A stretch of 26,023 nt of DNA from Gyrodactylus bullatarudis. Taxonomy: Eukaryota; Platyhelminthes; Monogenea; Gyrodactylidea; Gyrodactylidae. A program made the translations under genes and the position numbers. Positions 1-8,447 of the stretch are shown here, piece after piece. The notes beneath the pieces were generated by a model. It was not told the origin of the DNA. It saw only the letters and a list, made by a program, of their open reading frames with translations, and ran no database searches. Location: assembly GCA_012064415.1 (NCBI GenBank), contig SSNU01000178.1, forward strand, positions 1 to 26,023, given 5' to 3'. How positions within the stretch are numbered: position 1 is the first letter of the stretch; each line of letters begins with the position of its first letter.

Positions 1-389
1 CTTTTTTTTGGCTCGATAGAATTTTTTTTAATTATGATTTTTGAATTCAGCGTAAAATTTAGTACAAGAAAAAGTTTACTTTATCAAAAGCACTTTTTTA
101 AAGTTCAGTTTTCTAACGCCGTGTAATTATTTATAACACTACCCAATAGTAATGAGGCATAAATATCAATATATTTGTACACGATCATCACTAGCCAATA
201 AGAGCATAGAATGCCCAGTGACCAATAGAAATAAGGGAGGTTAATTTGTATCAACACGTGGGTACACCGCTCATATTTCATTGTGTACACCTCGTGGTAA
301 GTTCTCCAAAACTATGATGCACTCTATCCTTTCTCATGTACTCTTTTATTAGCCTTATCTGTACTTGTACCACAGTTTTTATTTTATAT
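1..389. other. No gene recognised
   Basis: This is AT-rich DNA. Short open frames are present on both strands, but none shows a recognisable protein motif, and they look like chance frames. I see nothing else that can be supported here. Confidence 0.5.
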
Positions 390-641
390 TCAGGTTACAA
401 TTGCTTTTATAAAAGTTTCAGCAAAAGACTTTACAATTACTTCTTCACTGACTCTATTCCATGCAACATTTACCATTTCACACACCTCGTGCATATTAAA
501 TTTAACAGGATTTTTATTCAAAATTCCATTTGTTTGATCATAGACTCTTTTAAGAAGGACCTCTTGATAAAGTATTTTGAATTGGGCATTTACATAAGAA
601 TCGCATGGCTGAAGTCTTGAAGTACAGTTAGGAGGAAGCAT
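390..641 (-). pseudogene. Tigger/pogo transposase, C-terminal fragment
   Basis: This 83-codon frame opens with LPPNCTSRLQPCD, the block around the third catalytic aspartate of the pogo/Tigger DDE domain (family pattern LPPNxTSxxQPxDxG). It continues with the usual helical tail, including AWNRVSEEVIVKSF, which corresponds to the AWNxVxxxTIxxCF region of the family. The DNA-binding domains and the first two catalytic blocks are absent, so this is a truncated relic. Its upstream edge touches the start of an unrelated fragment at 628, so the break is an insertion or recombination junction. What is seen is the motif. Membership of the Tigger/jerky group follows from known family patterns. Confidence 0.8.
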
Positions 642-1170
642 CTTGAGTCTGGATTATTATTATTCTGAATACTTCTACAAGATACTTGAGTGCCGTCTTC
701 TGTTTACGTGATAGAAGATTCAAGAATGCATTATCCTTGATGATACTATCCACTTGAGGACCAACAAAGGCCCCCATTTCAGCTTTGTTTATCGTGATTT
801 TGTATTTTTTCGATAAATATAAGTGGGCTTCTGTGCAAATCTTCTTACAAAATTGTGCAAATATTCCTAACTTTAAATGAAGAATGGGCAGGACAAATCT
901 GTCACTCCCAATTAAGGTTTCATTAAAGTGTAAAAACTCTTGATCTTCGTTTGTTCTCACTGGCCATCTTTAGCATGTGTAATGAGTTTCTTCACTTCTT
1001 GAGTTCCATAAACAATAGTAGCAAGGAAATGATGAATAACCACCTTTGATTCCACTCAGAAGAGAAAGTATTTTGAGATCAGATACAATTCCAGGACCTT
1101 TGATTTATTTAAAGCATAGAACATAGCATTAAAGTAACAGGAAATCCGGTAATACTTCATTTCAGGTTCA
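628..1170 (-). pseudogene. Uncharacterised mobile-element-associated family ('LHxKLG/FVGPQ')
   Basis: The lower part is open (110 codons) and contains ILHLKLGIFAQF followed by FVGPQVDSIIKDNAF. Upstream, past an in-frame TAA near 965, the same frame shows LLSGIKGGYSSFPCYYCLWNSR. This order (a GGYxxxPCxxCLWxSR cysteine block, then LHxKLG, then FVGPQ) matches a protein family found in many copies in arthropod and other animal genomes and usually labelled uncharacterised. I know of no established function for it. The frame changes again near 1105, and the similarity fades before 1170. The copy is broken by a stop and at least one frameshift. The family assignment is from memory of its motif pattern. 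Confidence 0.6.
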
Positions 1171-1317
1171 GTGAAAAAATGCGCGTTTGGTACCGGTCAG
1201 CGACAGCCAATGAGAATCATTGGTCTATTTTAGATCTACATTTGTATATTATTATATTATTAATATTATAGGGTATAAAGATCTATGCTTTATATGAATA
1301 AATCAGTATATCTAGCC
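1171..1317. other. AT-rich spacer
   Basis: No gene or repeat was recognised. The segment includes a run of TATTATTA-type simple sequence around 1245-1265. Confidence 0.4.
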
Positions 1318-1683
1318 TATACTAAAAGCAATCAATGAATTCAAAAATAAATTGAAAGAACATGTTGTATTAAAATATCCAGAAAGACCTTTAGAAATAT
1401 CCGCAGACGCATCCTATGAAAGGATTGGAGCAGTATTACAACAGTAATACGATGATGATATGAGACCTATTGCATTTTTCTCAAGAGCACTAAAACCATC
1501 AGAAAAGAACAAACATAAATAAACTAGAATTACTTGCCATGAAAGAAGCATGCAAGCAATTCGTACATTTAATAAGATATAGAATAGTAATATTAAAACA
1601 GATAATAAAACTAACAAAAACTATGAAAAAAGTAGATATTCTTCGGATGTATCTATCACAAAATATATCACAAACAGTAGAAA
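1318..1683 (+). pseudogene. Ty3/gypsy-type retrotransposon RNase H fragment
   Basis: The translation gives LEISADASYERIGAVLQQ, a TAA, then RPIAFFSRALKPSEKN. After a second stop and a frame change it gives LELLAMKEACKQFVHLIRYR. This is the RNase H domain of the gypsy Pol protein (pattern TDAS..GIGAVL..., PIAFFSRxL, ELLAxxxAxxxFxxYL). The aspartate of the first block is kept. No reverse transcriptase, integrase or long terminal repeat is visible on either side, so only this domain survives. The stop codons and frameshift show it is dead. Confidence 0.8.
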
Positions 1684-1705
1684 TAATAAGTAAAAAATGG
1701 TTTTA

Positions 1706-2241
1706 CTAACCCCCAGCCAAGTCTTCATCGAATGTCTCGTCCGGATCATACGGAAGATTATAAGGAACATAGCCCGGTTCTAGTTCCTGTAAAGCCAGGT
1801 CGAAGAATCTGACGAAGTCTTCGCTTTTCATGCCACCTTGACCCTGATGTGGCGCGAAGAATGAAAGCTTGACATAGTTGATTACAGCGAAATACATCAC
1901 ACTTATTCCAGATACAGGAAGGCGTTCAAGTTGAGGGTCAGATCCTGGAAAGGTCCAGGTCAGGTTATCTGTATATTGGACCTTATCACCAAAATACACG
2001 CTTCGCCAGAATTCGGGTCCCTTATCGACATACCTAAAATAATAAAATAAATAGTTATTTAATGTTCCACAGTGTATAAGTTTATTTACTTTGTTGCAAA
2101 CTGCAAGCGCTTCTGTCGAAGCTGGACGATCCTCAGCAATAATGCGTGGGAGCTGAGGAAGAGAGCCTCTTTCTGTAGCTCGCAGGTTTTCAACTCTGTC
2201 AAGCTCTCTGTCGATTTGGTGCCCTTCATATACGATTTCAT
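1706..2241 (-). CDS. Tc1-like DDE-derived ORF with a 56-nt intron
   Basis: This stretch is visibly richer in GC than its flanks. The minus strand reads open for 194 codons unspliced, but that frame has no ATG start and crosses an AT-rich block with perfect intron ends. Splicing 2034-2089 joins an ATG-initiated exon (2241-2090) to exon 2 (2033-1706) and gives 159 residues. The spliced junction reads RLQFATKYVDKGPEFW, followed by SVYFGDKVQY. This fits the Tc1/IS630 pattern RLxFAxxYxxKxxxFWxxVxFsDE, with the first catalytic aspartate kept but the following E replaced by K. The later DNAxxH and final acidic catalytic blocks are missing, and the protein ends in an acidic tail. It may be a decayed transposase or a derived host gene. 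The function is unknown. Confidence 0.45.
2034..2089 (-). other. Candidate 56-nt spliceosomal intron
   Basis: On the minus strand it starts GTAAAT and ends TTATTTTAG. It is very AT-rich between GC-richer exons. Its length is not a multiple of three, and removing it joins an upstream frame with an ATG to the downstream frame at residues matching the Tc1 consensus. Confidence 0.5.
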
Positions 2242-2289
2242 TTCCCAGGTTGAAGTTCAAGCGAATTGAGGAAATGAGTTCGGGTACCA

Positions 2290-3354
2290 AGGGGGACCTG
2301 GCTCTCGGCTGGTGTTGTCTTCTCTGTTCCGGGATTATGTTCTGAGGTCGAACTGGGGATTAATAGACTTTAGAATACATGGGATTGCCTAATATATTCT
2401 CTCTTTACTAATTTAATGAAATTGATTATTAGTAATCATTTATGCCGCACAAGAAATTGATTATGTTATTGGATTAAATAGATCTAATTTTACGATCGTT
2501 TCTAAACCTTATAGTACGATCACAATTCTTGCAAACGTTAGCAGGACTAAACTCCTAAAAGTTTGGTGAGAGTTGGCAGTAGATTTTCTCATTGTAAGAT
2601 TCAAGAAATTCATCTGATACAGGGATCAATTCCTTGTTTGGTATGCATTTTCCACAGGCGAAACAAAAATGATTTCTACAAGTTGAGCAGTTGTCCATGA
2701 TAAGTCAAGTAAAAAGAATAAAATCAGTAGGCAAAAAAAATATAAACGAAAGGTGTGTCGTAAAACACTCCTACCCTAGCCGTTGCAAAGCTTCTGTGTA
2801 CATTTTCCCCCTGTTTTAGAAATCATGTATTTTACATGCTATTTTTACACTACCCTCCCACCCCCACAACTGGTATACAATTTTAGATTCAAATTTGAGT
2901 TTAAAAGGTTTTTAGACCATAACTTTTTGGATCAATATTTTCGGTAAAATCTCATTTTAATCCCCTAATTATTTCACATATTTTGATACCAAATTCGTTG
3001 TCAAAAACGAATGGGGAAGTATACATTTTAAAGCTTTAAAAGTTTAAAGTGGATTTGAGTCACTGAAAAGTTTTTCTGAGAAAATTTAAAATCTAGTTAG
3101 ATTTGAAATTTATTCACCTTCAATTTGAGCCAATCCACGATAGTGTACCACACTATTTAGTGTATGTATAAAAGTTTATTGCTTAAGTGCTTTTAAAAAC
3201 TTTCAAGTGCCATAACTTTTTCCTGATCATTTTGAGAGAAAAATAATTAACACCATTGAAATCAGCATGAAAAACTGATCCAGAATTGAGATTTTCGACA
3301 GAATCCAAGACAAATTTCTAATTTGTTGCACAGTGATAGTGATTCTTTTTTTCG
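2290..3354. other. Mostly non-coding spacer
   Basis: Apart from the small cysteine-rich frame at 2474-2698, I see no gene. The phrase CCATAACTTTTT occurs twice (around 2917 and 3211), which hints at an old repeat, but no element ends can be defined. Confidence 0.4.
2474..2698 (-). pseudogene. Small cysteine-rich zinc-finger-like ORF with internal stop
   Basis: The frame starts at the ATG at 2698 and runs 75 codons including the terminal TAA, with one in-frame TAG at codon 48. Cysteine pairs occur at CSTC, CFACGKC and VCKNC, separated by a segment containing VSDEFLESY. The arrangement resembles the N-terminal zinc-binding part of the same uncharacterised animal family as the 628-1170 fragment (pattern CxxCG..., PxSDxxxxxY..., VCxxC). 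That link is inference. The piece lies about 1.3 kb upstream of that fragment on the same strand, so the two could be one element split by later insertions. Confidence 0.4.
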
Positions 3355-3951
3355 TTATCCCGAAAAGTAAACATATTCCGATCCGTCGTATGAGTTCCAT
3401 AAGGGTGATGTCGGGATCCTTAAACTTTTTGAATTTTTATATTTGTTGGGCCATTTGACAATTAAGAGCAATACTGAATCAGGATCTAACAATGAGAAAA
3501 ACTCGATTGGTTCGAACAAATTTTTCTGTTGTGTGGTTTTGGCCAATTTCGGTGGAATTGTTGTGAAGACATCTTTTGAGACAAATTTTTTTTCGGCTTC
3601 AATTTCAACTTGAAAATCCTCTTCATCAGAATTGGGTTCTTCGAATATTTCCAGATTGTCACTTTCATCTGAACTTGAAAAATCAAAATTACGGTTACAA
3701 AGGGCTTCGCGTTGAAATACATCCATGTCTGTATTGAACAAGCTCATTTTTATAAAAAAACATTTGAATGCTGTCACTAAACTAATATATTCGAGAGTTC
3801 TTAGGGCTTGATTATAATAATCTTTTCTTATTGGTTGGTTCTTGGTGAAATTCCATCTCTGTGGGTCGAATAAGCCCCCATTCCAATATTCCCTAGTAAA
3901 ATATATTTTCTGTAAAAAACATAAGCAGATTGTTAGCAATAGAAACAACAA
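3355..3951 (-). pseudogene. PiggyBac-like transposase, N-terminal fragment
   Basis: The frame contains MSLFNTDMDVFQREALCNR, then an acidic stretch (FSSSDESDNLEIFEEP), then LFEPIEFFSLLDPDSVLLLI followed by VKWPNKY. An acidic N terminus followed by PxxFFxLLxxxxxxxIVxxTNxY is the layout of piggyBac (DDE_Tnp_1_7) transposases, and the genuine piggyBac at 13975 shows the same order. The catalytic region is absent. The likely original start is the methionine at about 3747. The 60-odd residues upstream in the same frame look like chance extension. Part of it (3611-3785) is duplicated at 24494-24680. The assignment is tentative because only the N terminus survives. Confidence 0.45.
3611..3785 (-). 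repeat. Duplicated segment, copy 1
   Basis: This segment is nearly identical to 24494-24680 in the same orientation. The differences seen by eye are two small indels and one substitution. It codes for the acidic N-terminal part of the piggyBac-like ORF. Confidence 0.9.
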
Positions 3952-4227
3952 CTAAAAAATCTTGAATCAAAATACCAATTTGCCGGTCAATTTTTATCAC
4001 CTCAAAATAAATTTCACCATTACCTTATTACTTATGAGTAGATATATTATATCAAAAGGTTTGTTAAATTTTAGATTTGATTACAACAAGTACTAATCGA
4101 TAGATCTTTTTCTCATCCCAATATTATTTTAACTCAAAGTCGCGCTATTTTTTGATGATGGGCTTGTCAATCTTAACCCCTAAAACAAACAATAACATTA
4201 TTCAATCTGTTTACTGGTTTTACAGAT
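3952..4227. other. AT-rich spacer
   Basis: No coding motif or repeat boundary was recognised. Confidence 0.4.
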
Positions 4228-4590
4228 TTATTGAAAATTTATCAAGCCTCTAGAATGTCGGAAGCAGTTTCGAATTGTAGAAACTGTAACATCATTCCAT
4301 GCTTCTCTGCTATGCTCGAGAGCACTAGCCAGTGTAATTTCCTCAGTCAGACTATAGTCAAGGGAGATGCTTCTTTAAACGACTTGATTATTCCTTGATC
4401 GAGTGGCTGTATCAAGGGTGTGGAATTGCTTGGCAGAAATAAAATTCTGATATTCTCTGGTTCTCGAACACCTTTGTGACCATTGAAGTTATCTAGGATC
4501 AATAAAACGTGTCGGTTTCCAACAAAAGCAGCAAAATTAGTTAGCCATTCTTCGAAAATTTCTCGTCATCCAGGCTTTTGGAGAATTCTT
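4228..4590 (-). pseudogene. Tigger/pogo transposase, C-terminal half
   Basis: Read in pieces, the minus strand gives NSPKAWMT, then IFEEWLTNFAAFVGNRHVLL, ILDNFNGHKG (second catalytic aspartate), LPSNSTPLIQPLDQGIIKSF (third catalytic aspartate), and finally HSREAWNDV and IRNCFRHSRGL before a TAA at 4228. This order is the distal DDE domain and tail of Tigger transposases. At least two frame changes are needed, so it is not functional. The first catalytic block and the CENP-B-like DNA-binding region are missing. A Tc1 gene begins about 85 bp to the right on the other strand. Confidence 0.85.
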
Positions 4591-4674
4591 GTAATCTTGA
4601 GGAAGTCTCCATTGTTCGGTTATACGACTATTGTTTATCTCATCATTGTAAGATTTGTAAAATATAAACTCATC

Positions 4675-5185
4675 ATGTGGTTAACTCTCGATCAGCATGA
4701 AAATATCAAAAAGCTCCATCAAAGAGGAGTTAAGTGATAGCTGAAAGCTTCAACAGATCATTAAGAACTATCAAAAATGTTCTGAGAGGAACTGTAAAGG
4801 GAAGTTTCAAATCGACTGGGCAAAAGCCAATATTCTCAGTTAGACATAAAGTTCGTCTTAGAATGGTACTCAAAAGATACCATTACAACAGCATCAAGGA
4901 AATTCATCAGTCGTTTTATCCGCAGGTGAAATATAAAACTTTTTATGAGTAAGAATGCGTATATTTAATTGTAAATCTTGAGCAATGTGAGAAAGATTGG
5001 CTTACACTTGGTAAATGGGCTCATAAGACAGATCTTTACTAGGAATGTTCAGAACCGTAAAGACTTTTGTAACCTTTATGTCAACCATCCTGATTCTTTC
5101 TGGAAACGAATAATCTTCGCTGATGAGTTGACCTTCCAGAACAAAAAGATTATTGGTCGGGGTAAAGTGCTTGTCTTCAAAGTTT
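4675..5185 (+). pseudogene. Tc1-like transposase, 5' half (split by a MULE)
   Basis: The ATG at 4675 begins MWLTLDQHENIKKLHQRGVK, a first helix-turn-helix typical of Tc1 transposases. It continues in another frame with IAESFNRSLRTIKNVLRGTV, the second helix and linker. Further on come RNVQNRKDFCNLYVNHPDSF and WKRIIFADELTFQ, which carries the first catalytic aspartate (family FsDExxF). Several frameshifts interrupt it. The gene stops abruptly at 5185 where a MULE inserted, and it resumes at 8057. Confidence 0.85.
5177..5185 (+). repeat. MULE target-site duplication, left copy
   Basis: TCAAAGTTT here is repeated exactly at 8048-8056. A 9-bp duplication is the expected length for Mutator-like elements. 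Confidence 0.93.
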
Positions 5186-5430
5186 GAGTAATATACCTTT
5201 TTGACTAAAGTTATTTTCATCTTTACCTTTTTGACTATAGTTTTTTTCATATTTACCTTTTTGACTTTTTTTTTTTTTTTTAACTATAGTTAAATTTTAT
5301 TTTTTTTTCGTATTGAAAAAAAAATTTTTGGCCAAAAACTTTTTCGACTATAGTCATTTTCACTTATCTTTTTGACTATAGTTATTTTTTATTTTTACCT
5401 TTTTGACTATAGTTATAATCTGTTTTCACC
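5186..5430. repeat. MULE left terminal inverted repeat with internal motif array
   Basis: Blocks of ACCTTTTTGACTATAG or close variants recur near 5197, 5224, 5254, 5343, 5370 and 5397, separated by T-rich runs. The matching inverted blocks on the right lie near 8047-7985 and 7529-7440. Confidence 0.85.
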
Positions 5431-5661
5431 ATTACTGTTTACTCTTTAACTTAAATACCAATATTTATAAATGCAAACATTGATAAAACATGTTCGTATT
5501 GATAATTTTGATTATAGTCATAACTACAATATGAGCTTACTAAGTTTTGACAATTTATGTGCAAAGAAATACAAAAAAAGCAAAGAAATGAATCAAGGTT
5601 CATTTTTGCCATAAATCGATTAATATTTGAGAAGTTCGTAGTGAAAAAACATGGTTCGCTA

Positions 5662-7325
5662 TTAATAATTTTTATTTAATTTATATTTGAAAATATTGAG
5701 GAAATTTTTATGAAAATTACAACTTAGAATGTTTTCGTTTAGAGATTTTATTCGTTTGTTTTTTGGCCGTCCTCGCTTTTTGCGAGTTTCAATGCCTGAA
5801 ATAGGATTTGTTTTTAATGAGTCTAAATCAGTCTTATATATTGGGTTGATAAACATTGAAAAGTCAAGCTCTTTGAAAATTGTTACTGCAAAAAAGTGTT
5901 TGCATGGAACTCCAGTGAATTGACTAACATTGCATGAACATTTCAAGTTTTTGAAGTTGAATATTTTGAATAAATCAGAGGAAGAGCTTTTCATAACATA
6001 GTACTCATTTTCACAAGTAGACTTCCTCACAACTAATTTTCGACCTTGCTCTATCAAAATTTTTCTTTTTAAAAAATTTCCGGTCAAGTTGAATGGGTTT
6101 TAGGATATTTTTCTTTACTTTTCACAAGCTTGTCCACTTCATTTAGACAATAATCATATAGTAAATTAAAAGGATGCAGTTTTCTTAAGTCTCTGATGGA
6201 ATTATTGAAAGATTCTGCAATATTTGATGTCAATTGACCATAACGACATACTGGAAAAGAAAAATTCGCCCAATTTTGAGGCGGAATTTCAGACAGGTAC
6301 TCGAAAATATCATTGTTTAAAACTTTAATTTCTTCCATAATTTGCAAGAATGAAGGTTCATCAATTTGCATTGCTGCTTTCCACAAAAGTTTATTGACGT
6401 TGATTCGAAATTTTGTTTTAATATTTTTACCAATATGAAACAAACAAAATGAATGGTTAGCATTTGGGAGAATATCAGATACTGATTTCAATAGACCTTT
6501 TTCTCTGTCGGAAATTATTACCAAATCTTTGGAGTTTCGTAGTTGGAGTGAATTTTCGAGATTGATAAAAATTGACCAGTATTTGTAATTTTCGTTGGGA
6601 GCTAACGCAATAGCGATAGGATATATTTCGCTATTACCATCGATTCCGGTTGCGGTTAGGATGGTGTAATTGTATTGTCTCTTTATATGGCACCCATCAA
6701 GAGCTATAAGAGGAGGAGTCAGCTTAAATGAATTTATCTAATGTCCGAATGAAATGTAAAAAATTTCTAGTTCATGGTTGTCAGTCGTCTTCAAATCGAT
6801 ATAAGTCCCAGGATTATTTAGGAAATTCCAGTTTAAAAAATCTTCCAGCTTATGAAAAGAATTGAGGATATTTGTATCATTTTTCTGCTTCAATTTACAC
6901 AAAGTTTTCCAGTTTTGATGATAACTTGAGGATAAACCATGTTGAGATTTTAAAACACTTCGAGCATCTCTTGGTTTGAAGTTTTCTATTTGATTGTTCA
7001 ATGGTTCTATAAGTTCTTTTCGTAAAAAACTCTTCGGAGTATTTCGAATCTAAAATAATATAAAATATTACTTACAATGGTGCATGTGTGTTCTAATACT
7101 TGAGTTAAGTGTACAGTTCCGTCTCGCTTTTTGTAAAATCTCATTTTAAACGGACAAGTTTTCTCCGTACATTTATACTCCATCGATGTAATATCATTTC
7201 TTTTCACCCGGAAATCTCTTTGAATTTTTACAGCAAGAAGCTACACGCATTTCTTAGCATCATCAACAGACGGGTAAATTTTATCAAAATATCCATTTGA
7301 AAATATGATGTTGAAATTTTTTGAC
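5662..7325 (-). pseudogene. MULE transposase (zinc finger, DDE, SWIM) with a 26-nt intron
   Basis: The N-terminal cysteine finger reads CTEKTCPFKMRF and ends EHTC (FLYWCH/WRKY-like). Removing the intron at 7050-7075 fuses this frame to RKELIEPLNNQIENFKPRD and the DNA-binding middle region. The catalytic part follows: PPLIALDGCHIKRQ (first D), LVIISDREKGLLKSV (second D) and LTSNIAESFNNSIRDLR (the E). The C terminus has a SWIM zinc finger, CSCNVSQFTGVPCKHF, and a basic AT-hook-like KKRGRPKNKR, and ends with a TAA at 5662. Defects are a TAG near 7246, a TAG near 6740 and a frameshift near 6086. Otherwise the gene is nearly intact, so the element was active fairly recently. The exact start was not resolved. 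Confidence 0.92.
7050..7075 (-). other. 26-nt intron in the MULE transposase
   Basis: On the minus strand it reads GTAAGT at the 5' end and ATTTTAG at the 3' end and is entirely AT-rich. Its length is 2 modulo 3. Removing it joins HTCTI to IRNTPKSF and restores the frame between the finger and the DNA-binding region. Confidence 0.85.
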
Positions 7326-7439
7326 CAATAGGTAAAAGTATTGAATGAGATTTGATTGGTTAATTTTCAAAAAGGATTATCAATAGGGTGAGACTCACAA
7401 GAAAACAATTTCTCTTTTACCGAGGGCTTGAGTTTTTCT

Positions 7440-7529
7440 AAATTCACAAGATAGTAACTATAGTCATAAAGGTAGAAATAAAAAATAACGGAATACAAAA
7501 AAAATATAAAATTTAACTATAGTAAAAAA
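7440..7529. repeat. Inner part of the MULE right terminal repeat
   Basis: Read on the minus strand this matches 5270-5425 of the left terminal repeat with gaps, for example ACTATAGTTAAATTTTAT at both ends. The outer part of the same repeat resumes at about 7985, so the segment between them is an insertion. Confidence 0.75.
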
Positions 7530-7984
7530 ACCACCTTTGAAAGCAATGTAACCAGGACCCCGTTTTTCTCTTGATGCCAGATTCATCAAAGGCAATAAAA
7601 ATTTGAAATGTACGTAAAATGTGCATGCTCAGAATGCCTGCTCGAATCATTATCTGTTCATTCAAATTTTTTACACATGTTTTCTGTTCTTCCTTTCTAT
7701 TTTTTGAGAATTCCATTACATTGTATGATATGATTAAATTACACACAAGGTACAAATGCATTAAATTGTACTGTGGGATTGCATTACATGAAAAGGTATG
7801 GTCACCCTACACTGGTGTATGCTTTCCTATAACGTAAACCTTACATGGTCTGTGAGGAATTTTCCCCATGTTTCAATGTAAAAAGGTTATTTAACCTGAT
7901 TGGACGATTTTTTCACTGTTTCTTATGTGGATTTAATTATTTTTTCGACAATTTTGTAACATGATGCAGGGTTCCTACAGAAAT
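7530..7984. repeat. Foreign insertion within the MULE right terminal repeat
   Basis: Sequence on both sides of this block aligns with a continuous stretch of the left terminal repeat, so about 455 bp were added here. Its right 127 nt (7854-7980) are identical, inverted, to 25897-26023, part of a hAT transposase region. The rest is unrecognised. It includes an 82-codon minus frame (7513-7761) containing TFQIFIAFDESGIK, for which I have no family. No target duplication is clear because both borders lie in A/T runs. Confidence 0.65.
7854..7980 (+). repeat. 127-nt repeat, copy 1 (hAT-derived)
   Basis: By eye this is identical to the reverse complement of 25897-26023. The match may extend past the window end on that side. 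On this side similarity stops exactly after GGTTCCTACAG. Confidence 0.93.
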
Positions 7985-8047
7985 AAAAAAAATTATAGTC
8001 AAAAAGGTAAAAGTGGAAAAAACTATAGTCAAAAAGGTAAATTACTC

Positions 8048-8056
8048 TCAAAGTTT
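8048..8056 (+). repeat. MULE target-site duplication, right copy
   Basis: This is an exact copy of 5177-5185 (TCAAAGTTT). It lies immediately outside the right inverted terminus. Confidence 0.93.
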
Positions 8057-8414
8057 TCAAGAAAACACACTAAACCAGTACAAAAGACAAAATTTTGTAC
8101 TAAGAAAATGTTCATAGCCACCATGATGTATGGTAGAATGCATGTTTTCACTCCAGTTCCTCATAGAGTTGATAAATTCAGTTTCCAGCAACTTATTACA
8201 GAAAACCTAAGCCATTATCCAGGATTCCGTAACAGGACTCGAATATTAATGGATAATGCAAGCCCACACACAGCACCTTCAGTAATTTTTTCTAGTATAT
8301 TTTTAGACTGTACGCTTCTTCAGAAATAACAGGTTGACAACTCTTCAAGGCTATCCAGCAAATAGTCCTGATTTAAATCCGATAGAAAACTTGTTCGCTA
8401 TCAAAGGTGAATGA
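8057..8414 (+). pseudogene. Tc1-like transposase, 3' half
   Basis: This continues the gene broken at 5185. It shows KKMFIATMMYGRMHVFTPV, then RTRILMDNASPHTA (second catalytic aspartate). After a frame change it reads LQGYPANSPDLNPIENLF, which carries the final catalytic glutamate, and ends in a TGA at 8412. The SPDLNPIEN block is diagnostic of Tc1/mariner. The spacing between the last two acidic residues is roughly that of DD34E enzymes, but the frameshift between them prevents an exact count. No Tc1 terminal inverted repeats were found. Confidence 0.88.
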
Positions 8415-8447
8415 CTCTTCCCAGGCTGGAAGTGAACAAGACCAGGA

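Larger units (their letters stand above)
5186..8047 (-). mobile_element. Complete Mutator-like element (MULE) inserted in a Tc1 gene
   Basis: The left end is GAGTAATATACCTTTTTGAC. The right end, read inward, is GAGTAATTTACCTTTTTGAC. A perfect 9-bp target duplication flanks the element. The long terminal regions (5186 to about 5430, and about 7440 to 8047) contain repeated copies of ACCTTTTTGACTATAG spaced roughly 25-30 bp apart, probably transposase-binding sites. The right terminal region is interrupted by foreign DNA at about 7530-7984. The element is about 2.86 kb and encodes one transposase on the minus strand. Confidence 0.93.

Noticed and set aside
2072..2269. Plus-strand 65-codon frame
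   Set aside because: It lies antisense to the Tc1-like ORF and its intron and starts with GTG. It is a shadow frame.
1706..2290. Unspliced 194-codon frame as the true product
   Set aside because: It has no ATG start, and it translates an AT-rich block with perfect GT...AG ends as protein. The spliced frame gives an ATG and a Tc1-like junction. I kept moderate confidence because the unspliced frame is fully open.
5186..5430. Repeated blocks as a CRISPR array or satellite
   Set aside because: The repeats are short, variable and mirrored at the other end of the element, which fits transposon terminal repeats. Nothing else is CRISPR-like.
7967..7980. CAGGGTTCCTACAG as a hAT terminal inverted repeat
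   Set aside because: In the copy at 25897-25916 the same bases are coding sequence inside a hAT gene (MMQGSY), so the shared edge is a breakpoint and not a terminus.
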